A DNA stretch of 64,000 nucleotides, taken from assembly GCA_951804985.1 (NCBI GenBank), contig OX638133.1, positions 33,939,963-34,003,962 of the forward strand, given 5' to 3'. Both the position numbers and the translations under genes were made by a program. A model generated the notes under the pieces. That model worked only from the letters and a program-made list of their open reading frames with translations, was not told the origin of the DNA and did not search any database. Positions 1 through 12,440 of the stretch are shown here, piece by piece (positions within the stretch are counted from its first letter, which is position 1; each line of letters starts with the position of its first letter). Source of the stretch: Dryomyza anilis. Its lineage: Eukaryota > Arthropoda > Insecta > Diptera > Dryomyzidae.

Positions 1-2199
1 CCCTATTGCATACGCTCACGTGCACGCACAGTAGCACATTACAATTTCGACACGCCGAGATGCACGAAACTGCAAAACCGAGAAGTGCCAATTCAGGGTG
101 CACTCCGAATGACATAAGGCATAATGCAAGGAATGCAGCCAACAGGACGAAAACAAAACTCTTAGCCGTAGCTTCAATTGGTTTTATGATTATTGTTATT
201 ATTTTTATGATACAGCAGACAGAACAGAACAGAACGGAAGAATCAGGCGAAACAAAAAGAATGAAATACACGTAACATTTTGACGATCGCTGAACGTCAG
301 TGAAAACGTCAAATTATGTCCTGCAATTCTTCAAAAAATACTCAGCCAAAAATACAACAACGTTGAAATAATTAAACGTTCTTACGTTTCGTTGCCATTT
401 AATTTGTGTCCTCATCGTCGTCATCATCGTCATCTTCTTCGTCATCTTTTGGTTGCTTTTGGTACTTTTGGCATGGATTGCATTCTTGCTGCCTGTTCTG
501 ATCGGCGGCAAATTCTTGAAACTTGTTCGTACCAGTTTTTCTTTAGTTTCTGCATTATAAAATTCACCTCCCCCAGTCGTCTCAAGCAACCAACATTAAA
601 TGGTCAGTTTTCGCACTAGTCCGGAGACTGACAGCGTCCCATCTAGATGCGGGTGCGAGGATCGTCGATGGCAAGAATTGTTTGCTTGCAAAACGTTTTT
701 GGATTTTTAATTATTTTACGTAATGGAGAGGAGCATATTTGCGTTGAGTAATTCAAAAAAAAAAAAGAACTCAATCTTTTTTGATTGATTTTTGGTTCGA
801 TCGTTCGTCGATCTGTCAGACAGTAGCGCAGAGCTTTCATGTTGATTGTCAGCTTTCGTCACATGATGATGAAACACTTAATCACTTGATTTTAATGTTT
901 GACAGTTGAGGTAAATGTTTTATGTAGGTAAAAAAAAATAAAATGCGAAATGTAAAAACTAAGAATTTACTGATCTCTGCACACAAAATTAAATAATTGT
1001 TTCAAGTTATTTTAATTAAGCATATTTGGCTGGCACTTTAAAAAGTAGTCGTTTGGTGAAATTCTTATGTAAGACTTATTAATGTTAAATATTTTATATT
1101 CTTTTTGAATTTCAAATAAGAGCACGAAAATAAACTAATTAGACTACACTAATTAAACTTCCTATATACTACTTGTTGCCTTCGTTATTACTAATTGTCA
1201 TCACTAATCGTTGTGATTTCTCACAATTAACAAAAACCCTTTACAACCCGAACTTTCATCAATAGTTTCATCATCATCATCAGCGTGAGCTACTGTTCCG
1301 AACGTCAGTCTCTTCGTCATCGTCATCACTTGTCAACAATAAATTTGTTCTCAATTAAATATCAATATCAATGAATACACGATACGAAGAAAATATTGAT
1401 TACTCTACACATTGTGATCTTGATGCTGGTGCTGCTGTTCGTTGGAACAATTCGATCAGTGCCCAACACTTTTCTCAAAGATCTCATAACAGAAACCAGA
1501 AATTACATAAGTAAAAATGTCATGTAGAAGGGGGCAACAGAATGCCAGAAATTTGTCTTAATTGTCAGATATTTGCATGGGGTAATAAACGCGAATGTGG
1601 GTAATCTTACATATTATGTGAATTTTATGAGGTTTTCATTTTTGAAAAAGTTATCTTTAACCCTCAATGTGAACAGTATTCCCAGATTGTGATAGTCTTA
1701 ATGATTTGAAACACTACACTGAAAAAATAGACATTAAATAAAATTATTTCGTTCTTTAAACGATAATTCTTTGTGTTTAAGAACAATTCATAATATTAAT
1801 TACTAGAAAACATCAGTATTATGAATTGATTTATTAGATGGAATAAGAAGACTTTTATTAGTCAAATTAATGAATACTTTACATAAGTACACACAACAAC
1901 CGGGATGAATCATATTCATGAATGTTGCTCACAAACCATATTTATGTAAAAATAATTTTTTTTTCGAAAAATATTTTTTCTCTTGACAAATATTAGTTTT
2001 TCTTGTTCTCTTTCAAAAATAAAAACAACAGTTTTGAATTTTATGCTCATCACTAAAAAGTACCAGATACCAAAATAATATATACGATATTGAATCTTCT
2101 TGAAATCAAGATAAGATGAAACACCAATTTCATCTTATTTTTAAAGAGTTCTCATGGGTTTTTAAAATTATTTCATAACTAATATTTTACTAATAAATA
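1..2199. other. AT-rich non-coding DNA
   Basis: No gene is supported here. Visible items are a trinucleotide-rich stretch (TCG/TCA/TCT) at about 411-455, a short A-run near 753-765, another (CAT)n stretch at about 1266-1330, and many A/T homopolymers. Open frames in 1-840 are short, overlap on both strands and show no family resemblance. Confidence 0.6.
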
Positions 2200-2970
2200 A
2201 TGGACATCTGCACAAATTTATTTGAAGTTCTCTCTAAAAAATATTCACCACTGTATTCGACAGTAATTAGTACATTTTGCAATGATAATCTACAATATTA
2301 CAGTGAAGTCTCTTCAGCGACTACATTTCACTTAGTATTTGTTTTGTTAAAAGTGTTAGTGTAGTTAAAAAGTGTCAAGTCATTTTTTATTTCAAGACAG
2401 TCAATGTCTTAAAAAAACAAATGACACTACTGTCGTTGAAAATACAACAAGAACAGTTAGTGCAGTGAGTGAACGCAACGAATAACGAGTGAGAAGACGA
2501 ACATTAAAAACAACGAGAAATCTGCCGCTCGGCATTAATAAAAACGGGAAACGTTGTTTAAAAAAAAATTGTTAAAAAAAATGTGTACGACAAAAAAATT
2601 AAATATTAAAAAAAAAATATTTCGATAAATAAAAAACTTATTATAAAATATTAAATAACTTTCTTAAACCTTTTGAATATTTTCTATATTTCATTATTAA
2701 TGAAAATTCCTTAGAGTAAGAATGATAAAAATAGTAAAATACACTGAGTATTGAGTGTCATAAGAAATTCATTTCAGTGTTTGAATTTTTATTGCACACT
2801 CTAGACTCTTCACTATAACTAAGTCTTGTTTGTGTTTTGTTTTGACACTACTTGTGTTTTGTTGTTGTGAGCAACACATTCATTTCATTTTCAACCAAAG
2901 AGTCGGCGACAGTATATGTCTTGAAATAAAAAGAATATCTTGAAGTGGATTTCAAATGCAGATGTCGAAT
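2200..2970. repeat. Dispersed inverted-repeat element R1, interrupted copy
   Basis: The left end (catctgcacaaat at about 2204) and right end (tcaaatgcagatg at about 2952) are inverted versions of each other. Internal blocks recur in the opposite orientation at 17237-17600: the words ttgttgtgagcaacacatt, gagtcggcgac, cttcagcgac and the cattttgcaatg block. Here the two conserved halves are separated by about 0.4 kb of A-rich sequence (about 2410-2790) absent from the other copy, so this copy seems to carry an insertion. No coding capacity is seen. It is probably a non-autonomous DNA element. Confidence 0.5.
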
Positions 2971-5541
2971 GAATAATACGATATAAAGAAAATAAGAACT
3001 GTAATATATTGTTTTAGCGTGCTCAAGCCTATATAGAAAGATACAAATTGCTTTGTACTGCGTATTAAAACATAAATTTTGAAAAATACATCATAATAAT
3101 GTTTAAATTAAAAATATTAAATAATTTTTTTGAGTGTGTACAATCAATAAATCAATCAAACGAATGCGATCTTGCAATAATCAATGAATAACAATTAATA
3201 TAATCATTGATTTTAAATTGTGGTTCCTTCTTTATCGCACATAGTATAAATGTTTTACAATATCACTAGACATAATTCATAGATTCACACAACACAAAGA
3301 ACTGATCACATTGGACTGATCAATCATTTGCATGACTTAAGTGAACTTATTGCGCTTTTGTTCTTCACATCGCATCACAACTAATCAACACTTAGTTGTG
3401 CTTAGTTGTTATATTTATATATATTTTTTTTAAATATTTTTTATTATTGCCTCTTTCATTAAGGAATATTTTCGTATGACCGACCCATAGCAAATGGCGC
3501 ATGTGCTTATTTATCTAAAGTAAAGCGTTAAATAAATGCCACAAAATGATTTTAATTAAATCGCACCAATTAAATGAAAACGATCTTCGAATATTGTTGA
3601 CGATCGTACGCAAATGCACAACACAATCATCTAACCATGTGGGGAACTAAATGATGCGAGCAAAATTATTGTCCAGAATGGGGTCCACTTTGACGTCACA
3701 ACGTTGACCTACTGACTGTAATTTTACACTGTACAATAACTGCGCTCAAACCACAAATGAAGATCAATCTATGATCGCAAGCAACGAGTCTTGGGTTGTG
3801 CTCGTGTGCAATCTACGCATTAGAAGTACCCAAAGAATACGTAAATTTATTTAGATTTCTACAAAGTTTTAATAATAGAAGAGAAAGAGTAGCAAAAGCT
3901 GAAGATATTATTTGAAATATTCCAGTGCGATGGCGCAATGGCGAGCAATGGTGCGAGCACGAGCACTAATCTGTTGGGGTCAATCGATGTTAAGTAGAAT
4001 CACGAATGCCAATTAATTGGTTGTGATATTTACAAGATATAGCATAAAATACACTGTAGAAGAAGGCATTAAAAATGTGTACAGCAACGATCACTAAATT
4101 TTTTAACTACTGACCTCATATAACAGCTGACACTAACTTGCTAGCTATATACATATGGATGTAGGTGCCCTTGCACCGGCCTAAACGCTACTGTTTCAAG
4201 TTCAATTCAAAATATATAGCAAAACAAAAAGGTACTAAAAATGCATTATCAAAAATCGTTCAACTGTTAATTTTTTCCTTCACTGATCCTCGCGCAAAAT
4301 GTTCGTTCTTGCGTTCCATCGTTCATTCGTTCACATGTCTGTCACATAAATGCGCATAATCATTAAAACTGAGAAATGAAATTGGAAAAAGGGCACATTT
4401 TGCATGCAGAAGTTTTTCGTTATTTTGCTCCTTTTGCTTGAGCTCTAATTTTCGTTGCGCTTGAGCTGCTTTAAAATAATAAAAAAAACGAACAGTCGTA
4501 TAAAAATTGGTCAAAGAAAATTATTAGGTGCCCATATGCTCGTCGGTGCTCGGATGAGCAGTGCACGGAGTAGCAGAGTGTCCAATTATAAGTCAATTAA
4601 TTTGAAATTTTTCGTCAAGCAATAAAAGAAATAAAGGTGCACAAATAATATGAAACAGAAAATTTGAGGGGACACTTTTTATTGTCACGCACAAGTGAGC
4701 AATAGGCTAATTTATGGTCATGTCAATGCAGAGAGCCAAGGATTAGCTTTGGAAAAATGTCGAACAGTGCAGAACAAAGTTTTACACAGCAGCAGCAGTA
4801 GCAGTAGCAGATGACAAAAAGTGCACTGAAATAGTTCTAATGTGGGAATAAAAAACTATTTAAAAAAATGTCCTAATTATATTTGTATTACTTTGACAAT
4901 GTGCAATATTATAATGTTACTTAGACGTTTACATGGAAATTATTTAGCAAATTGTTTTATTATTAATGAAATTAGCTACTTAGAGAAATATATTTTTGCA
5001 CTCACTGCTCATTATAAAAAGCTGTTATTTTAAAAATATATATTTACGTTATAATTAGAAACGGAAATGGAAAAAATGCATTAGTTCCCTGACTGCCTAC
5101 TAGCTGTTTCATTTAATTAAATATCCTTTGTTATTTTAATTATAATATGATGAAATGTAGTTTGTCTGTCAGAAATATATAAATTACTTTTGCTGTGGAT
5201 AGTGCTGGGACTATTTAGTTTGTAAGGACACAGGGTTCGGCTTTTAAATAGATATATTGTAACTATTATCAACATTTTTCAATGTAAATATAAAAAAAAC
5301 GATTGGCAAAAAATGAAAAATATGCAAAAATAAGTGGTGAATTATAAACCTTATAAATCGTATATTATTGAGTTTAGTTTTGAAATCTTGAAAACAATTA
5401 TAAATAGATATATTGCATATTAGAAAATTAACTGGACATGTAATATTTCAACTCAGAAATATCAATTCAAAGCGCATCTATTTAATGTAATCAGTTTTAG
5501 ATAAATTATTTTTAAATGAGTCATATTTTTTGAGTCAGTAT
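2971..5541. other. Non-coding DNA with a CRE-like site and short triplet repeat
   Basis: No gene is supported. The stretch 3560-4800 is less AT-rich and less repetitive than its surroundings. It contains a full TGACGTCA at 3691-3698 and a CAG/TAG triplet run at about 4784-4811. It could hold regulatory sequence, but this is only suggestive. Confidence 0.4.
3691..3698. promoter_or_regulatory. CRE-like palindrome TGACGTCA
   Basis: This is a perfect 8-bp cAMP-response-element palindrome, the binding site of CREB/ATF-type bZIP proteins. A single 8-mer is expected by chance about once per 64 kb, so the call is weak. Confidence 0.2.
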
Positions 5542-5853
5542 AGCCGCGGTAGCTCAGTGGTTAGTGCGTTGGACTGCGAGCCGAAAGTCCCCGGTTCAAG
5601 TCTGGACTGGGGCTAACAACATCTTTTCATAGAAACATTTTTCTATACTGCGCTACCTCTCGGCAGTAAATGGCAAACCTACGAGAGTAAAACATTGCCT
5701 ATGAAAAGCTCTCACCCGCCGTTCGGATTCGGCAATAAACTGTAGGTCCCACCACTTTGAGTACAAATATAACACGCACAGCTCAAAATGGTGAGAGAGC
5801 TCGGCCTAAGTTCTTATAGAACTGTAGTGCCAAACTATATTATTATATTATTA
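5542..5853 (+). mobile_element. SINE-A, full-length tRNA-headed copy
   Basis: The head (5542-5614) folds like a tRNA. It has a pol III A box (tagctcagtgg, 5550-5560) and a B box (ggttcaagtct, 5593-5603), and its anticodon-loop region resembles an Arg-type tRNA. A conserved unrelated body follows, containing the words gttcggattcggcaataaac and caccactttgagtac, and it ends in a degenerate (ATT)n tail. At least seven other copies or parts occur in the window. SINEs are moved by LINE machinery. None is encoded here. Confidence 0.85.
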
Positions 5854-6469
5854 TCTGACTTTACGTAGAAACATGAAAAAAAATATTTTTGTTAATTGAA
5901 AACGTTTTTAAGATTAACTATAAGGTTCCAATAGGTCATATTACCTTCCCACGTTTTCATTTTAAACATTACTAAAAAGTTCACATTAAAAACGTTTTAT
6001 ATTAATTTTTATTTCATATTCTTTGTTTTTCTTTTTTTTTGTGTCAGTTAAATTTCGAACGGCCGAATATAATTTAATATAACATATTTTTCAAAGTTTC
6101 TTTAATATAAAACAATAGCGACAGAACTAGGACGAATAGCAGATAGTAAGTCTATAAAATTATCATCCAGTTTTAGGCAATTTCAAGACACTAGTTCTTC
6201 GGGAAGTTAGTTTAAAATCACTTACAAAATTTGTACCAAACAGACAGACAAGAAATATAAAATAGGTAGCATGAGGTAAAACCATTTGTATACATTGTTT
6301 ATTAGATTTGATCAGGAATTAAAATGTTATGGACTCTCAAATTTGAAGGAATTGTTCGTATATCAAGGAATTGTTTCTTATGTCAAGACATGTTTTAAAT
6401 GCACTTTCAAATAAAATATGAATTTAAGTATAGCAAATCGACGCCTTTTAGGAAAAGTAACACAATTAA

Positions 6470-6650
6470 AGCGTCGGTAACTCAGCGGTTAGTGCGTTGC
6501 ACTGCGAGCTGCAAAATCCCGTAGCACAGTTTCAAATCTGGGCTGGCGCTTATCAACACCGTTTCATTGAAAACATTTTTGTATACCGACGAGAGTAAAA
6601 TATTGTCTATGAAAAAGCTCACACTCTATTCAGGGCTGTAAACCCATAAC
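6470..6650 (+). mobile_element. Diverged, shortened SINE-A relic
   Basis: The tRNA-like head is recognisable (gcgtcggtaactcagcggttagtgcg) but has decayed, with B box gtttcaaatctgg. The body is shortened by internal deletion: the segment up to gagagtaaaat is present, then only tctatgaaaaagctcacac before the similarity ends. The 'gcgtcggta' start is shared with the copy at 50141-50454, which suggests a subfamily. Confidence 0.65.
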
Positions 6651-7228
6651 AATATTTATTAATTAACATGATTGAAAATTGTGTTACGAAAAATATGAAA
6701 CGTGTTAGTTTTCGTAAAAAGCATTGAGAAGTTGTAAATATTATAAAAAAATGAAATACTTAGATTTAGACTTCAAAATTAATTTACTAATTAAATAAAA
6801 AAGTTAGTACTATGGTAAAATTATTTATATTTATTAGGGAGAAATTAATTTTGTCTGATTTTAAAAGACATCCTACTTGGGTTTAATAAATATTTCAAAT
6901 ATAGCATATTTTTCACCGATCACTCACTTAAAATATTTCTCTAGTACGAAAAACATTTCTTGTAACACATTTTAACATGAAATTCCAACACTCAGGTTCA
7001 ATTTTTTAGTACTTAAATTTAGTTCAAACTTTTTCCATATTTTTAAAACATCTTAAATTCCAACACATTTGTGAAATGTCGTTAAATGTTTCAGACATAA
7101 AGACAAACAGTAGGCAGTTCATATGACATTTTAAATTTTGGTATTTTAAATTTTAGTTTACGTATTATTTAAAATTGCGATGGAAAAACAGGCTCTTACG
7201 GTCTGGAAATTAAATTGACATTACCCAA

Positions 7229-7411
7229 AGCCGGCTTCAGCAGTACAGAGGAATGTGCACTGGACATAAACTCAGAAGTTCTCCGGGGCGAATGCCCCCT
7301 TAGGCATGGGCGCTTGTGATGTTATTAATCATAAACACATAAAGAATAGATTAAAGAATATATCATTGAATTCAATCTGTTAGACTGCTGTGGAACTTAG
7401 TAGATATTTAA
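7229..7411 (+). mobile_element. Diverged SINE-B relic
   Basis: It begins agccggcttcagcagtacagagg and keeps recognisable blocks (gcatgggcgcttgtgatgtt, gctgtggaacttagtagatat) of the SINE-B family seen intact at 12441. Its B box has decayed, and it is older than the other copies. Confidence 0.6.
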
Positions 7412-7861
7412 AATACAACACATATCCTTAGAGATTCACCGTCGATTAAAAAAGCAGTATTCCAATTATACTAAAATTACCCAATCAGCTTATTCGGTTA
7501 TCGTTCATTTTAAATAGGTTTCTTGTAACCGAAATGTAATATGTTGTAGTATTGATGAAAGCGATTATAGAACAATTTGTACTGTGTCAGGTATTAAAAT
7601 CATAACCGAAACCGATATTCATTTAAAACCGTTTAATATTTATGAATCGAAACGGTACCTCAAATCATTAAAAAATAATTCACAAATAAACCGATATCTA
7701 TAACGATATCTATAAAAAAAGTATATTTATCTATTTTTTTAACTTATTCTTTTTATTTGTTATTAATTCAAATCTCTAGTTATTTTTTTTAGTATTTGTC
7801 TATGTAAAATAGTTTGAATTTTTGTTCAAACTATTTAAAATAAGTACTAATAATTATAATA

Positions 7862-8182
7862 ATATAATATAATAGTTTGGCGCTACAGTCCTGTACAGAA
7901 CTTCGGCCGAGCTCTCTCACCATTTTGAGCTGTGCGTGTTATATTTGTACTCAAAGTGGTGGGACCTACAGTTTATTGCCGAATCCGAACGGCGGGTGAG
8001 AGCTTTTTCATAGGCAATGGTTTTACTCTCGTAGGTTTGTCATTTACTGACGAGAGGTAGCGCGGTATAGAAAAATGTTTCTATGAAAAGATGTTGTTAG
8101 CCCCAGTCCAGGCTTGAACCGGGGACCTTTCGACTCGTAGTCCAACGCACTAATCACTGATCTACCGCGGCTACCGCGGCTA
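7862..8182 (-). mobile_element. SINE-A, full-length, inverted
   Basis: This is the reverse complement of the SINE-A consensus. The (ATT)n tail is on the left (from 7862) and the tRNA-like head on the right, with its B box near 8110-8120. The extreme 5' end carries a short duplication of the ctaccgcgg word. It faces the plus-strand copy at 8301 head to head across about 118 bp. Confidence 0.85.
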
Positions 8183-8300
8183 CAACTAATAATTATAGTA
8201 ATACTAAAAACTGTATCAAAATTTGGAACCGATATACCGAAACCCTTTTGTTAGAAAGCATGAAACCGTATACGTTTGTGTTTTAATACTTAGTTTTGTG

Positions 8301-8611
8301 TAGTCGCGGTAGCTCAAGGTTAGTGCGTTCGATTGCGAGCCGAAAGGTCCCCGGTTCAAGCCTGGACTGGGGCTAACAACATCTTTTCATAGAAACATTT
8401 TTCTATACCGCGCTACCTCTCGTCAGTAAATGGCAAATCTACGAGAGTAAAACCATTGCCTATGAAAAAGCTCTCACCCGCCGTTCGGATTCGGCAATAA
8501 ACTGTAGGTCCCACCACTTTGAGTACAAATATAACACGCACAGCTCAAAATGGTGAGAGAGCTCGGCCTAAGTTCTTAAAGGACTGTAGTGCCAAACTAT
8601 TATTATATTAT
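8301..8611 (+). mobile_element. SINE-A, full-length copy with a small A-box deletion
   Basis: It matches SINE-A throughout. The head reads gtagctcaaggttag, two or three bases shorter than the consensus gtagctcagtggttag, so pol III promotion is probably weakened. It forms an inverted pair with the copy at 7862-8182. Confidence 0.85.
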
Positions 8612-8695
8612 TTGATATATGATATTATTTGCTGTAATTACCAAATATTTTAATTCCATCAACAAATTTGTTGAAATTTCATTTTAAAGACAACT

Positions 8696-9090
8696 TAGTC
8701 TGTCATATCTCGGAGCACTTCAATACCTCGAAGCTTTCTCGAATAAATTCGACGTAAAAAGTTCAATATCGTTGCTTTTTTGAATCTAATTTTTAAAATT
8801 TCTCGTTGATTCAAATTCTTTAACAAGATACGATATTTAAGAAATTATCACTTCAATATCGCAATATTTTTTGAAACCATCTCAAACTTTAATTATTGTT
8901 TTCATCGATAACATTCAGATTTCGTAAAATTTCTGTATCGAATAAACTCCGAAAGAACGCATCGATATCTACCTATTATGTACATTCAATTTGTCGTTTG
9001 TTATCGCTACGGGAATATGTCCGATATAATGTGAGTTCTTCATCTATTTTCATTGGTGTTATTAAAATATCGAAACGAATGACATACTGG
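8696..9090 (+). mobile_element. MITE-D copy (TIR CCCAGTCTGCCAT)
   Basis: It begins tagtctgtcatatctcgg and ends acgaatgacatactgg, degenerate inverted ends of a family whose best TIR is CCCAGTCTGCCAT. The interior is rich in atatcg/tcgata words and is shared with copies at 18745, 36913, 54470, 58463 and 59078. It is non-coding: the short open frame inside is spread over the same repeat words. Confidence 0.65.
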
Positions 9091-10710
9091 AATGTATTTG
9101 GTTATTGCATATAACATTTATTTCTATCTCATGCTGATTATCGAATTCTTGAAATAAACTGCAATGGATATTATTAAATTACTTATTAAATATATATATT
9201 TGAAATTGATATTTCTGAAGTGGAATAATTCAAATGATTCAAAAAATATTAATAAATTAGTTTTTAGTTTCCAAAAACACATAAACCCCTGAATTCGTGT
9301 TCAGAACCTGGCAACACTGCAGACGTGTTAGGCTGCTTGTCGTTTAGCGCCAAATTGTTTGTAAGCCAGTAGTTAGCACTTACAGCTAATTAACAAGACA
9401 AAAAAAAGTAATATAAACATAAAAAAATCTTCAACTCAACATCAATTCAACAACAACAGAACAATCTTGTTTAATAGATACAACAAAATGGTTTTTCTAC
9501 TATTAACAAGCAACATCATCATTGTCGTTGGTTGTCGGTCGGTCTGTCTGTCGTCGTCGTCAGCAACATGGCATGCAGACCAGCGCCATGCTAGCAACAG
9601 CAGCAACGCCAGCAATTAATACGAAATTTCCTCAACTATGCGAAAAATTCTCTTACATGCATTTTTACTTCACACTTAAGCAGAGACACACACAGATACA
9701 TCATACACATATATATCATAGGTACAGCAACTACAGATATCATCAGCAACAACTCTAGTAGAGTACCTACCAAGCAACACCAACAACCTGAGGTTAGGCT
9801 GTAACAGCAACAGAAACAGAAACCGCATAGGCCTAATAAAAGAACCCTTGTGCTACGACAACGTAGTCACTAAACTTACTTCGTCGAACAGCGGACAGCC
9901 AAAGTCGTGGAGGGTTCGCGAAACAGCAAGAGCGAGGACCGAGTTTGCTGCTTGGCTGCCTTTCTGAATGTTTTCACTTTGACATACGTTTGACTGGCAA
10001 TTGGCAAGTGCAAGTGTTTGCTTACAAGACCCCGGGAAAGAAGTGGGTTAATAAACGGCTAGATAGTGAGACAGGCAGACAGTCAGACACACAGGCAGAA
10101 AAGTACAACCATCACCATGGACAGTTTATGCAACGTGGTACCCAATTGTAGCATCAGACGACAGGATGAATGCAGTAACTGCTGTGTGTTGCAGACGACG
10201 ATGGCAGACAGGCATCGGACATTAATTGAGACCCTTCAGGAGTTACTTAGGCGCAGTTCGGCAGATAGCCGAAAGGTCTACTTAGATAACAATTACATTG
10301 TGTCGGCAGGACAATATATAGGATACTTTTGACAGGCTATTGTCCAAAAAGGGTGGACCGGGAAAAATTATGGGTCATTGCCGAATTATAGGTCAAGGAC
10401 AAACAAACCAATGATGTCGAAATTTAATTTAGAAGGCGGTATGGAAAAACCTATATAAAAGTTACTGCCCAGTATGCCAAACATTAACTTTCCGCCGTCA
10501 AAACAATGTTGCTACAAATTGCAACATATTTTCGACTTTATCATATCTATTTAGATTTTGTAAAGGTTTTTCGGGACAAAGCTAATTCGGGATCACTGAT
10601 TCTAAAACATGCAATTTTCAATCAAAATTTTATAATGAGGTTTTAAAAAAATCGATCAAGTTTTTTCTTACTTTACTAAACTACTCTATTCATTATGATA
10701 AAATTTTTAG
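9091..10710. other. Leader-like, CA/CAG-rich stretch without a proven gene
   Basis: From about 9290 to 10340 the sequence is less AT-rich and contains many CAA/CAG triplets, as in fly 5' UTRs. One open frame at 10117-10332 (+) has 71 codons, starts after a good ATG context (ccATGG) and includes a leucine- and arginine-rich middle. It matches no family I know and has no clear splice sites. It could be part of a 5' exon or chance. The rest is AT-rich with no feature. Confidence 0.3.
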
Positions 10711-11582
10711 CATGGTCGAGGCAGTTTAGAAAATATTTTAAAAATATATTTCAAACAGGCAAAGGTGGTGTTAGTATCATAAGCTGTCTGTTTTCTGACC
10801 GTATTCTGCCAATAAAATTTCACAAAAAAACGGCTATAAACTTCACAAATTACTTTATTTAGCGGTATGTTTGCTCAAAATATACCCAAAAATGTTATAA
10901 ATGTTGTCTCAGAATTTAATTCGTATCCCCGGACAACATTTTTGGCAGTGTCGAGTCAGTTTAAAAACCATTTATCGAAAGATTTCAAGCAGACGAAGAC
11001 GGAGTTTGTATCAGTAGCTGTCTGTTTTCTGCCAGTTCCCAAAATATGTCATTAAAATTCCACAAAATTGTACAATCTGCCCGAGACAAAATTGTTGGCA
11101 TTTTTATCGAATATTTCGGGCATATATCCGGCAAACGCACAGATAAATAGAATATTTTGAGAAGTGTATATACAGGTTGTAAAATTGTGTGTTATTTTAA
11201 TGGCAGATTCACGGCGTATTTTGGGAACTGACAGAAAACAGACAGCTTGTGATACAAAATCAGTCTTTGTCTGATTGAAATATGTCGAGAAAATGTTTCT
11301 AAGCTGCCTCGACCCTGCTTAGAAACTATTTATGGGGTGCTATACACTTCCCAAAATATTCCATATATCTGTGTGCCGGTAATATGTCCAAAATATTCCT
11401 TAAAAATGCCAACAATTTTGTATTGGGTTCCACTTACATAAGATTTGGCATGGTCGAGCAGTTTCGCAACATTTTTTTCGACATATTTCAAACAGACAAA
11501 AGCGGAGTTTGTATTACAAGCTGTCTGTTTGCTGCCCATTCTCAAAATATGCCGTGAATCTGCAATTAAAATTGCACAAAAC
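10711..11582. repeat. Cluster of four R2 boxes, three direct and one inverted
   Basis: A roughly 130-bp box (gtcgag.cagttta ... atttcaa.caga ... gagtttgtat..aagctgtctgtttctg) occurs at about 10711-10827, 10948-11069 and 11449-11582 in plus orientation, and at 11180-11315 inverted. The inverted copy and the copy at 11449 are flanked by matching blocks (ctatacacttcccaaaatattcc, about 11341; inverse at about 11140). Together these form a large imperfect hairpin (about 11060-11582). A fifth box lies at 13889-14022. Probably remnants of a non-autonomous DNA element. Confidence 0.55.
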
Positions 11583-12440
11583 ATTAAATCCTGCTATACA
11601 CTTCCAAATATATTCCATTTATCTGTGATTTTTTTTTGGGGAATGCTTTATAAAATACCTTTTAATAACTCTTTTTCCATAGTTTTATTGTAATTGTTAA
11701 AACTCCATCAAAAACGAAATTTGCCTAATGGTCAATAAAAAAAACTAAAAAAAAACAAAAAAAAAACAAAAAAAAACCTTGCCGTTACTTCCCAAAATTA
11801 GTTGATTGCCTAAAATTTTTGCCGGATGTCCTTATTAATTTGCTATTTTTGTGACTCTAAAAACAGGAAGTTGCTAAATTGTCTGTGTTTATCATGTGGT
11901 TAAAAAAACCGTAGCCACTAAAAATTGGCAACATATGTGAGGTTGGCTTTTATTGATGCCGCTGCCGATAAAGTATGAGATTAAATTTGTTTAGAAGCTT
12001 TGTCTGCTAGGAAATTATTTTACGATTTTTTTGTAATTTATTGCGATAGGACGTACGAATTTTACCCTTTAACCATAGTTTTTTTTTTGCGTATATTGTT
12101 ACTGACCTGTAAAAAAAGAGAAAAATATTTATTAATTTAAATTTTATTATTAATCAATATATAAAATAAATTGGGCATTACATGTCAGAGCGGAAACTTT
12201 TTATAATATCAATCAAAACAAATAAATTTTAGAATATCAACAGAATCAGTTTCAATGTCTTTTCATTTATTTTGAAGTAAAGGCAGAAAATGAAAAATGT
12301 TGATATTGTTAAAGATTTTGTCATGCTTTCAAATGAAGTTTAATGAGTCGTAAGATAGGGTAAACGACATTTAAAATATATCGTTTGTGACTATATTTTG
12401 AAATATATTTCATACAAATTAAGACAGTATTTTGTTTCGT
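11583..12440. other. AT-rich DNA with A-rich simple repeat
   Basis: No gene is seen. There is an A-rich (aaaaaac)n-like run at about 11738-11777, and otherwise unique AT-rich sequence. Confidence 0.6.

Larger units (their letters stand above)
5854..7861. other. AT-rich DNA between SINE copies
   Basis: Apart from the two SINE relics listed separately, this is unique AT-rich sequence with no credible open frame. It includes short A- and T-runs and a run of imperfect gatatc/cgatat words at about 7605-7715. Confidence 0.6.

Noticed and set aside
5542..5614. Functional tRNA gene
   Set aside because: The tRNA-like head is followed by a conserved non-tRNA body and occurs in many copies; it is a SINE head, and the acceptor stem does not close properly.
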